Shown here: piece by piece, positions 12,990 through 19,385 of the stretch | Position numbering within the stretch: the stretch's first letter is position 1 | How the letters are laid out: the number at the start of each line of letters is the position of its first letter | NCBI GenBank assembly: GCA_000433475.1 | Contig: HF993071.1 | Coordinates: forward strand, 1 to 19,385 | DNA length: 19,385 bases | DNA from: Mycoplasma sp. CAG:956 | Lineage (GTDB): Bacteria > Bacillota_I > Bacilli_A > RF39 > UBA660 | Reading direction: 5' to 3' | Notes under the pieces: model-generated | Databases searched by the model: none | The model's input: only the letters and a program-made list of their open reading frames with translations | What the model was told of the DNA's origin: nothing | Position numbers and translations under genes: made by a program

Positions 12990-13250
12990 ATGAAATTAAT
13001 GGATATTGTTGGTTTAAATGTTAAATGGTATCGTTATCAAGCAAGCTTAACTCAAGAAAAGTTTGCAGAAATAGCTAATTTTAAAATGGCTTATGTAAGC
13101 ATTGTTGAAAATGGTGAGGCTAACTTGACTTTAAATAATATAGAAATTATTGCTAAGGCATTAAAAGTAGAGCCAGAATTACTTTTTAATAAAGAAACAG
13201 CTAATAAGGCTAAAAATTTACCAAAGAGAGTTTATATGTATCAAAAATAA
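12990..13250 (+). CDS. XRE-family transcriptional regulator
   Basis: An 86-aa protein with a single XRE domain (residues ~5-66): VKWYRYQASLTQEKFAEIAN followed by VSIVENGEANLTLNNIEIIAKALKV, with LLF closing the domain. I choose ATG 12990 since AAGGGAGTG lies just upstream; the open frame extends to 12951 without a ribosome site. It is a lone rightward gene between recG and the rpe operon, with a shared terminator at its 3' end. The 209 bases before it hold no other gene and no clear promoter. It is outside the att repeats, so it is likely a chromosomal regulator; its target is unknown. Confidence 0.88.
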   Translation: MKLMDIVGLNVKWYRYQASLTQEKFAEIANFKMAYVSIVENGEANLTLNNIEIIAKALKVEPELLFNKETANKAKNLPKRVYMYQK

Positions 13251-13279
13251 GTGTAATCAAAATGACTACACTTATTTTT
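13243..13279. terminator. Bidirectional terminator between XRE gene and rpe
   Basis: AAAAATAAGTGTA (13243-13255) and TACACTTATTTTT (13267-13279) are perfect 13-bp arms, with A- and T-tracts that serve both strands. It lies between the converging XRE gene and rpe, which ends at 13304. Confidence 0.85.
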
Positions 13280-13303
13280 ATTTATCCTAATTATTTTAGA
13301 AAA

Positions 13304-13918
13304 CTATTTTTTTAATTTGGCTATTTTTTCGTTACAATCATCACTTAGACAAACATAAGAGCCAGATACTACCGAATCAACATATTCTTTAACCAATGAT
13401 ATAGTTTCATCATTAATACCACCATCGACTTCAATGCGACCTTTATATACTTTTCTTAAAACTTTTAACTTATCAATAGTATTTGTAATAAAACTTTGTC
13501 CACCTTTGCCAGGAATAACACTCATAATTAAAACCATATCAACATATTTAAGTAAAGGTTTAATGGCTTCGATATCAGTTTCTGGATTAACTGCTAAACC
13601 AGCAAGCATGTTATTATCGGTAATTTTGATTATTGTATCGATTGGATTCTTTAAGACTTCATAATGCACAATAAAATGCTTAGGATTAAACATTCTACAA
13701 TATTCGATATAATCTTCTGGCCTTGCAACCATTAAATGAATTTCGATGGGTTTAGTAAATTTATCTAGGTGCATTTCTTCTAAACTTAAAGAGGTATTTT
13801 CTGTAAATGTTCCGTCCATAAAATCAACATGAATCAAATCGCAGTTAGAGGCATTTAAAACTTCTATTTGTTTGTCCATTGGATATTTACTTTTTAAAAA
13901 TGATACACTTACTTCCAT
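13304..13918 (-). CDS. rpe: Ribulose-phosphate 3-epimerase
   Basis: A 204-aa TIM-barrel enzyme, slightly short (usual 215-225), that interconverts ribulose-5-P and xylulose-5-P in the pentose phosphate pathway. Signatures: VSFLKS at the N-terminus (family SPSILS-like), HVDFMDGTF with metal/acid-base Asp, IEIHLMV with the second His, MSVIPGKGGQSF (family MSVNPGFGGQ; here Asn is Ile), and EVDGGIN with the second catalytic Asp, ending in SGSYV phosphate binding. ATG 13918 follows GGAG by 8 bases and overlaps the rsgA stop by 10 bases. It is last in the rlmN-prpC-prkC-rsgA-rpe operon, a conserved order in Firmicutes. The truncated N-terminal strand is the only oddity; function is likely kept. Confidence 0.92.
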   Translation of the reverse strand: MEVSVSFLKSKYPMDKQIEVLNASNCDLIHVDFMDGTFTENTSLSLEEMHLDKFTKPIEIHLMVARPEDYIEYCRMFNPKHFIVHYEVLKNPIDTIIKITDNNMLAGLAVNPETDIEAIKPLLKYVDMVLIMSVIPGKGGQSFITNTIDKLKVLRKVYKGRIEVDGGINDETISLVKEYVDSVVSGSYVCLSDDCNEKIAKLKK

Positions 13919-14742
13919 TGTTCTTTCTCCAAAAAATTTATATAATTTTCATATCTACTAGGTAAGATAGACTTGCCTACTTCTTCTTTAATGCCACAGT
14001 CTATTTCTTTATAATGCTTACAATCTTTAAAACGACATTCATAATTTTGAAATTCAATAAACCCATTTTTTAAGTTGTCTTTAGTAGTAAAGTTTAAATC
14101 AAGAGCACTAAAACCTGGAGTATCTATTAAATAAAAGTCACTAACTTTATAGATTTCAACATGACGAGTGGTATGTATGCCTCTACCTAGAGCTTTCGAT
14201 ATCTTTTGGGTTTTTATATCGTAATTACCGAGTTTATTAACAAGGCTTGATTTACCGGCCCCACTTTGACCTAGAAGCCCTACTTCCTTACCTTTTAATA
14301 TTTCTTTTATTTTAGTAATTTCACTATTAATAACAACGGTAATACCAATACTCTGATAGTATTCTTTTAAATTGTTAATTTCTTCTTTTTCACTATCATT
14401 TAACAAATCATATTTAGTAAAACAAATCATACTAGGAATGTTATGAAGAGCAAGAAAAGCCAGTTGTTTATCTAAGAGATTAAGGGATAAATCTGGCTCC
14501 TTGGTACTTGTAACACATATTACAAGGTCTATATTACTAATATTTGGTCTGGTTAAATAATTTTTTCGTGGTAAAATTTCAATAATATATTTTTTTTCAA
14601 TATCTATTATTACTTCATCGCCTACCATAGGGCTTATTTCGTCTTTACGAAACTTACCACGAGCTCTGGCTTCAATAATAGTATCATTTACTAAAACACT
14701 ATATAAATTACTAATTATACGAATTATTTTACCTTTATTCAC
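13909..14742 (-). CDS. rsgA: Ribosome small subunit-dependent GTPase RsgA
   Basis: A ~277-aa circularly permuted GTPase that helps late 30S maturation. Domains in order: N-terminal OB fold (starting NKGKIIRIISNLYSV), the permuted GTPase with FTKYD (G4, usually NKxD), GLLGQSGAGKSSLVN (G1), IHTTRH (G2) and DTPGF (G3), then a zinc-binding C-terminus with C-x5-C-x-H-x5-C (CRFKDCKHYKEIDC). I choose GTG 14742, since its product aligns with family starts and GAGGAA lies upstream; ATG at 14754 or 14787 would add unneeded residues inside prkC. With GTG the gene overlaps the prkC stop by 8 bases, suggesting coupled translation. Confidence 0.95.
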   Translation of the reverse strand: MNKGKIIRIISNLYSVLVNDTIIEARARGKFRKDEISPMVGDEVIIDIEKKYIIEILPRKNYLTRPNISNIDLVICVTSTKEPDLSLNLLDKQLAFLALHNIPSMICFTKYDLLNDSEKEEINNLKEYYQSIGITVVINSEITKIKEILKGKEVGLLGQSGAGKSSLVNKLGNYDIKTQKISKALGRGIHTTRHVEIYKVSDFYLIDTPGFSALDLNFTTKDNLKNGFIEFQNYECRFKDCKHYKEIDCGIKEEVGKSILPSRYENYINFLEKEQWK

Positions 14743-16459
14743 AGACTTCCTCATTTGGGTTGCATTCTGCAACGTCTTCTTTAACATAAATAGTTATTGT
14801 TAAGCTAGCACCACTTGTTACCTGAGTGCCACTTGGTCTTGATTGGGCGATGATATCACCACTCTTATAGTTGCCTGAGGCTTCACTTACTTCTTTAAAT
14901 TTACAATTTATACTATATTGAGTACAGAATTGTTCAATTTGTTCTTTTGTATAATCGCCACTAGTAAAGTTTGGATATTTAGTAGTTACATTTGGAATAT
15001 AAAGAATTACGGTATCGCCTTTAGATACTTTTTCACCAGCTTTTACAGATTGGTCTAAGATAGTTGAGGCATCAACTTTGGCATCGCTTACATCACGTTT
15101 TTCTGGGATAACTAAAATACCATATGCAGTTAAAGTTCCGTAAACGGTATAATAATTCTTACCAGTAAAGTCTTCCATAGTAAATCCTTCGTTACCAGTT
15201 GAAATGTATAAAGTTATTTCACTACCTTTAGTCTTTTTAACCCCTGCAACTGGATTAGTTTTAACAACTTTACCTTCAGGAACTTCATCACTTGCTTGTT
15301 CTTTTTGTTGGTCAGCTATTTTAAAGCCTTCATTTTGTAAAGTATTTATAGCATCACTAATATCTAAGCCAGAAACATCTGGTACTTTTATTTCCTTTTG
15401 ATTAGTAATTATTGGAAGCAAGACAATTATGGAAGTAATGACAATTACAATACCGGTAAATACGGCAAATAGTGTAATTAATACTTTGTTATCTCTTTTC
15501 GTATTTTCCACCTCTTCTGTTTTTATTTCTTTTACAATAGCATCATTTTTACTTTGTGATTTAGTAGAACTTTTTGGTTTTCTATCTTCATCAAATTCTG
15601 GATATGGTAAGACTATTTTAGGTTCGTTAGCACGAGAATCATCCAGACAAGTTCTTAAATCTTCGTTCATACTTCTAGCATCGGCATACCTGTTTTTAGG
15701 ATTTTTAGCGGTTGCTTTAATAATAATATTTTCAACACTCTGAGGTATTTCTGGAAGCTTTTCACGAACACTAGGTATTTTTTCTTTTAAATGTTTAAGG
15801 GCTATTTCAACAGCATTATCGCCTTTATAAGGTAATTCACCAGTTAATAATTCATACATTAAGATACCCATAGAATAGATATCACTTTGTAGGGTTGAGC
15901 CTTTACCATTAGCTTGTTCTGGTGGTAAATAATGAACACTTCCCATTACGGAGTTAGTCTGGGTTAACTGCGTACTATTCATAGCCATAGCAATACCAAA
16001 GTCTGTTATTTTAACAAGACCACTATCAAGTATCATGATGTTTTGTGGTTTAATATCACGATGAATAATATAAGCATCATGAGCAACAGATAGCCCGTCA
16101 GTTATTTGAAGCATAATATCGATTACTTCGCTTAGAGTTAAGCGACCACGTTTTTTTAGAAGTTGTTTTAGCTGACAGCCTTCAATATACTCCATAACAA
16201 TGTAATATTGGCCATTATCTTCCCCAACATCATAAACTTCTACGATATTAGGATGGCTAAGACTGGATGCTGATAAGGCTTCTCTTTGAAAACGACGTAC
16301 AAATTTTTCATCAGTAGCTAAGTCGCCACGCAACACTTTAACTGCTACATTACGGTCCAAGATAGTATCATAAGCTAGATATACATTAGCCATTCCGCCT
16401 TCGCCAATAGATTTAATTATTTGATAACGATCGTTTATTTTTTGTCCTTTCATTATCAT
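14735..16459 (-). CDS. prkC: Membrane Ser/Thr protein kinase with PASTA domains (PrkC)
   Basis: A 574-aa one-pass kinase. The cytoplasmic kinase domain (residues ~12-275) has GEGGMANVY (19-27), Lys41 in AVKVL, HRDIKPQN with catalytic D135 (133-140), and DFG at 153-155; the activation loop is Thr/Ser-rich. A charged linker leads to a membrane helix around 325-350. Outside the cell are three PASTA repeats (starting near VPDVSGL, FTMEDFTG and YPNFTSG) that bind muropeptides or beta-lactams, followed by a short Cys-containing tail. It phosphorylates division, wall and translation proteins in Firmicutes. ATG 16459 lies next to the prpC stop (GGTGA upstream), the conserved phosphatase-kinase pair. 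PASTA domains imply a peptidoglycan-bearing cell. Confidence 0.97.
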   Translation of the reverse strand: MIMKGQKINDRYQIIKSIGEGGMANVYLAYDTILDRNVAVKVLRGDLATDEKFVRRFQREALSASSLSHPNIVEVYDVGEDNGQYYIVMEYIEGCQLKQLLKKRGRLTLSEVIDIMLQITDGLSVAHDAYIIHRDIKPQNIMILDSGLVKITDFGIAMAMNSTQLTQTNSVMGSVHYLPPEQANGKGSTLQSDIYSMGILMYELLTGELPYKGDNAVEIALKHLKEKIPSVREKLPEIPQSVENIIIKATAKNPKNRYADARSMNEDLRTCLDDSRANEPKIVLPYPEFDEDRKPKSSTKSQSKNDAIVKEIKTEEVENTKRDNKVLITLFAVFTGIVIVITSIIVLLPIITNQKEIKVPDVSGLDISDAINTLQNEGFKIADQQKEQASDEVPEGKVVKTNPVAGVKKTKGSEITLYISTGNEGFTMEDFTGKNYYTVYGTLTAYGILVIPEKRDVSDAKVDASTILDQSVKAGEKVSKGDTVILYIPNVTTKYPNFTSGDYTKEQIEQFCTQYSINCKFKEVSEASGNYKSGDIIAQSRPSGTQVTSGASLTITIYVKEDVAECNPNEEVCE

Positions 16460-16461
16460 TA

Positions 16462-17202
16462 TTATTCACCACTTTCTTTTACTAAATACGCAACTGATAT
16501 ATTATCGGTTCCACCCCTGGCATTACATTTTCTAATTAATTTTACAACTTTATCTTCGATGCTAAGTTCTGGATCATTTAAGACTTTTTCGATAGCTTCG
16601 TTACTTAACATATTTGTAAGTCCATCACTAGAAAGAAGAATAGCATCAAAAGACATGTCAACTTCATAAATATCAGGTACAACGTCTTCTTCGCCTCCTA
16701 AAGCTTTCATTAAAACATTTTTCTTTGGATGATACTTAGCTTCTTCTTCTGTTAAGTCACCAGCTTGCACTAATAATTGGACTAAAGTGTGGTCTTTAGT
16801 AACCTTAAGTAAATGACCATTTTTCATAGCAAAACCACTAGAATCACCAACGTTTGCATATAAAAGAAAATCATGGGTTAGAAGTGCTACAACCACAGTA
16901 GTGCCCATTCCTTTACTTTCTGGATTATTACTAGCATATTCAACAATATGATGATTAATTTCACTAATATTATCTTTTAGCCAATTAGTAGCATCATACT
17001 TAGTACCAACTGTTACTAAATCATTAAATCTTTTACCTAGGTGAGTTACTACCATGGAACTGGCTACTTCACCAGCACGATGGCCGCCCATCCCATCAGC
17101 AACGATAAGTAAATATTCGCCGGCATCATTTTTTAAAATAGTAACTGAATCTTCATTATGACTACGAACTTTGCCGGCATCAGTTAAATAAAATGTTTTC
17201 AT
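16462..17202 (-). CDS. prpC: PP2C-type protein phosphatase (PrpC/Stp)
   Basis: A ~246-aa PPM-family, metal-dependent Ser/Thr phosphatase, the partner that reverses PrkC phosphorylation. Motifs in order: TDAGKVRSHNEDSV, VADGMGGHRAGEVAS, NVGDSSGFAM (family NVGDSR), LLSSDGLTNML and GGTDNISVAYL; their Asp residues ligate Mn/Mg. I choose ATG 17202, which gives MKTFYLTDAGK and follows AAGGAGG; the frame open to 17259 lies within rlmN. It overlaps the rlmN end by 23 bases and ends 2 bp before prkC, so the three are co-transcribed. The Arg usual after NVGDS is Ser; the change is outside the metal ligands. Confidence 0.96.
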   Translation of the reverse strand: MKTFYLTDAGKVRSHNEDSVTILKNDAGEYLLIVADGMGGHRAGEVASSMVVTHLGKRFNDLVTVGTKYDATNWLKDNISEINHHIVEYASNNPESKGMGTTVVVALLTHDFLLYANVGDSSGFAMKNGHLLKVTKDHTLVQLLVQAGDLTEEEAKYHPKKNVLMKALGGEEDVVPDIYEVDMSFDAILLSSDGLTNMLSNEAIEKVLNDPELSIEDKVVKLIRKCNARGGTDNISVAYLVKESGE

Positions 17203-18223
17203 TCTTTTCTTCCTCCTTACTTCTAAGTTGTCCACAGGCTGCATCAATATTACTACCAAATCTTCTTCTAACTGTTACATTAATTTTATTTTTAACTAAA
17301 GTATCATAGAACTCATCAATTTTTTTCTTATTACTTTGACTAAATTCTAAATGGTTAGTTTCATTATAAGGTATCATATTAACATAGACATTTAACCCCT
17401 TTAATAGTTTGGAAAGTTCTATGGCACATTCCTTACTATCGTTTACACCTTCTAGCATAACATATTCAATAGTTACTCGTCTATTAGTTTCTTTAATATA
17501 ATCTTTAATTGCTTTAATTACTTCAGAAATATTATAAGCTTTATTAATAGGCATTATTTGATTTCTAATTTCATCATTAGGAGCATGTAAGCTTAAAGCA
17601 AGGTTAACTTGTAAATCTTCTTTACTAAATTCATAGATTTTAGGAACAAGACCACATGTTGATACAGTAATATGTCTAGCTCCAATACTAATACCTTTAG
17701 GATCATTTATTATTCTTATAAAGTCCATAAGGTTGACATAATTATCAAAAGGTTCACCAATTCCCATAACGACAATGCTAGAAATTCTCTTGCCTATATC
17801 TTTTTCGATAAGAAGAATTTGTTCAACCATTTCATAAGCTTCTAAGTTTCTTACTTTTTTTCTTCTACCTGACTCACAAAATTTACAGCCCATGTTGCAT
17901 CCTACTTCACTAGATACGCATACACTTAAACCATAGTCATGTTCCATTAAAACGGCTTCGATATAATTATGGTCTTTAAGTAAAAATAAGTATTTATGAG
18001 CATCAGTATCATGCTGTACTTGAGCTACTTTAATCATTTCCATACTAAAATCAATTTTTAATTTATCTTGAATTTCTTTTTTGATATTAGTCATCTTATC
18101 AATACTATCTACTCTTTTTAAATATAACCATTCATATACTTGTAAGGCTTTAAACTTTTTTTCGCCAATACTAAGAAAATATTCTTCTAAGTCACTTCTT
18201 TTTATTCCATATATATTTTTCAT
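17180..18223 (-). CDS. rlmN: 23S rRNA (A2503-C2)/tRNA (A37-C2) methyltransferase RlmN
   Basis: A ~347-aa radical SAM enzyme. The cluster motif is GCNMGCKFC (CxxxCxxC), followed by MGIGEPFDN, a GGEP-like SAM contact, HITVSTCGLVP, SLHAPND, and near the C-terminus GSNIDAACGQLR, where the Cys forms the methyl-carrying site; the N-terminal helical accessory domain precedes it. It methylates C2 of A2503 in 23S rRNA and A37 in some tRNAs. ATG 18223 has AAGTGA four bases upstream; GTG 18232 is an alternative. It is first in the operon and directly precedes prpC, a typical Firmicutes order. A Cfr-type (C8) enzyme is less likely given this chromosomal context. Confidence 0.94.
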   Translation of the reverse strand: MKNIYGIKRSDLEEYFLSIGEKKFKALQVYEWLYLKRVDSIDKMTNIKKEIQDKLKIDFSMEMIKVAQVQHDTDAHKYLFLLKDHNYIEAVLMEHDYGLSVCVSSEVGCNMGCKFCESGRRKKVRNLEAYEMVEQILLIEKDIGKRISSIVVMGIGEPFDNYVNLMDFIRIINDPKGISIGARHITVSTCGLVPKIYEFSKEDLQVNLALSLHAPNDEIRNQIMPINKAYNISEVIKAIKDYIKETNRRVTIEYVMLEGVNDSKECAIELSKLLKGLNVYVNMIPYNETNHLEFSQSNKKKIDEFYDTLVKNKINVTVRRRFGSNIDAACGQLRSKEEEKNENILFN

Positions 18224-18249
18224 AAAATTCACTTCTCTTTGCTCCGATT

Positions 18250-18278
18250 ATTATACCTTAATTTACTTATCTTCACAA
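18250..18278 (-). promoter_or_regulatory. Promoter of the rlmN-prpC-prkC-rsgA-rpe operon
   Basis: On the reverse strand, TTGTGA (18278-18273), 17-bp spacer and TATAAT (18255-18250), ~27 bases before the rlmN start. Confidence 0.85.
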
Positions 18279-18289
18279 GTTAACTCTTT

Positions 18290-18339
18290 AATTAAAAAAG
18301 GAGTTTCGTTTAAGAAGAGTATTCCTTCTTAAGCGAAAC
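18290..18339 (-). terminator. Terminator of the surface-protein gene
   Basis: On the reverse strand GTTTCGCTTAAGAAG (18339-18325) pairs with CTTCTTAAACGAAAC (18317-18303), one G-U, followed by TCCTTTTTT. It lies ~43 bases past the stop of the right-edge gene and insulates it from the rlmN promoter. Confidence 0.9.
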
Positions 18340-18381
18340 CCTTCGCATTATTGTTCATTTTTGGTAGAATCGTTCGGCTTT

Positions 18382-19385
18382 CTAACTGCCTCCTTCTTCA
18401 CCCTGACCATTTCCAATACCGCCACTAGCTGATGAATCACCGCCAGAAGGTGTTGTGCTATCAATATTTTCAGTTAGTCTATAAGGATTATTCATGGTGC
18501 CATCACCATATGTTAATACATCAGACTTCAGATTGATAACTGGACGGGCACCATAAGCATTGATGACGTAGTTGGCGCATTCTGCACTGCCGCTTGGGCA
18601 CACAATAAGCTCACCAGTGCCGTGGCTGCCTGTGTGAGGCGACATTGTCCAATATTCTTTACCATTATATAAATAATAGTCGTAATTATCATCGCTATAG
18701 CCACCAGCCAAAACTACCTCATCAGTCGTAACAAGTCCAATACCATAAGTAAGAGCTCCGTTCCCTTTGCTAGTATCATTTACTGTAAACGCATCATTTT
18801 GTTGTGGACATGTTAACATCATTTTATTATTGTTAGAATTATCTGCAAAATTAGACCAACGATAATATGTGCGGCTTATACCAGTGCCAGTACCGCTATT
18901 ATTCGATGCAAAGCTTCTATCATTGCAGAAAAGATTATCAGCAATATATTGTTCATTCGTTGTCCCTTTAATATTATTTTCATACCATGTATCAAGATAT
19001 GTTTTTATTGTTGAATTATTGGTATTAACATGAGTTTCTGTGTAAGTTGAAGCACCAGTCGCACCATACATATAACCAACGTAAGCATTATCATCGCCAC
19101 TACTATTAAAGGCCGTAGTTCCAATTTGACGATCTTCGCTTGACTCCCCATTAGCATGAGCACTTGTGCCATCATAAATTATGCGAACAGTTCCATCACC
19201 ATTAATACGAACGATACGCCAATACTTATCAGCAAACTTCACGTAGTTATTAGTTACATTACCACGATAATAATATGAATCACCATAAGCATCTTTAGCC
19301 TTACATAAATAACCATTAGTAGCCTCTACCACAGTTACACTGACCGAACCATCAGCATTCATAGTTGGACACTTTCCAGTTGTAT
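18382..19385 (-). CDS. Secreted or surface protein, C-terminal part (partial)
   Basis: The frame is open to the window edge, reading ...TTGKCPTMNADGSVSVTV..., so at least 334 residues are present and the N-terminus, probably with a signal or prepilin peptide, is missing; the Met near 19362 is not a start. The product is rich in Asn, Tyr, Gly, Thr and Ser, with several Cys suggesting disulphides. WRIVRINGDGTVRIIYDG and, near the end, ARPVINLKSDVLTYGDGTM with NPYRL match a pattern recalled from DUF6273-like extracellular domains common in gut Firmicutes. The tail is a Gly/Ser/Glu-rich stretch with no LPXTG or membrane anchor, so attachment must be through the missing part. A surface or adhesive role is inference. 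It has its own terminator. Confidence 0.75.
   Translation of the reverse strand, partial: TTGKCPTMNADGSVSVTVVEATNGYLCKAKDAYGDSYYYRGNVTNNYVKFADKYWRIVRINGDGTVRIIYDGTSAHANGESSEDRQIGTTAFNSSGDDNAYVGYMYGATGASTYTETHVNTNNSTIKTYLDTWYENNIKGTTNEQYIADNLFCNDRSFASNNSGTGTGISRTYYRWSNFADNSNNNKMMLTCPQQNDAFTVNDTSKGNGALTYGIGLVTTDEVVLAGGYSDDNYDYYLYNGKEYWTMSPHTGSHGTGELIVCPSGSAECANYVINAYGARPVINLKSDVLTYGDGTMNNPYRLTENIDSTTPSGGDSSASGGIGNGQGEEGGS

Noticed and set aside
15204..15743. Two open frames on the plus strand inside prkC
   Set aside because: Both are antisense to the PASTA/linker part of a well-supported kinase gene and lack ribosome sites.
17180..18223. Cfr-type antibiotic resistance methyltransferase instead of RlmN
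   Set aside because: Motifs are shared by both, but the conserved position before prpC-prkC and the single chromosomal context favour RlmN. A phylogeny would settle it.

Overview
This is a strongly AT-rich window from a Firmicutes/Bacilli-like bacterium, plausibly one of the low-GC gut lineages near Mollicutes, RF39 or Erysipelotrichia. The evidence is the 16S 5' end (reverse strand, bases 1-59, with a GGATGAACGCTGGCGGCATGCC-type start), the gene cluster rlmN-prpC-prkC-rsgA-rpe, Shine-Dalgarno sites matching a GGAGGTGAT consensus, and a standard genetic code (TGA is used as a stop, for example in rlmN).

Layout. Bases 1-216 hold the start of a 16S rRNA gene read leftwards, with its leader, promoter and A-tract UP element. 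Bases 217-1035 are AT-rich with no gene. Bases about 1178-10420 form an integrative and mobilizable element (IME) of about 9.2 kb, bounded by a perfect 25-bp direct repeat (putative attL/attR). Bases 10421-19385 are chromosome: recG, a candidate orphan structured RNA, an XRE regulator, the operon rlmN-prpC-prkC-rsgA-rpe (all leftward), and the C-terminal part of a secreted or surface protein that runs off the right edge.

The IME. Its right half is one rightward operon: a small DNA-binding protein (DUF3173-like), a RepA-like AAA ATPase, a hairpin-rich noncoding segment likely to hold oriT, a MobV-type relaxase and a tyrosine integrase next to the right att repeat. A leftward CI-like repressor overlaps a four-TM protein gene; it sits across a promoter with two inverted-repeat operator candidates. 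The operon leader carries a boxA-like sequence shared with the rRNA leader of the same window. The left half is cargo and regulation: two small XRE regulators, an unrecognised 150-aa protein, and a TetR regulator divergent from a three-gene module (an 11-residue-repeat amphipathic protein, an internally duplicated 4-TM protein and an 8-TM protein). The TetR and module promoters overlap on one palindromic -10 sequence, and each is covered by an AGACA-NN-TGTCT operator.

Most worth a second look: the relaxase lacks the MobV N-terminal His and the last metal-motif His; the small-repeat/membrane-protein cargo module; the nested 25-bp and 30-bp repeats bounding the element; the boxA-like leader; the hairpin array before mob; and the unassigned ~97-nt RNA beside recG. 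No CRISPR array, tRNA gene, transposase or recognised defence system was found.
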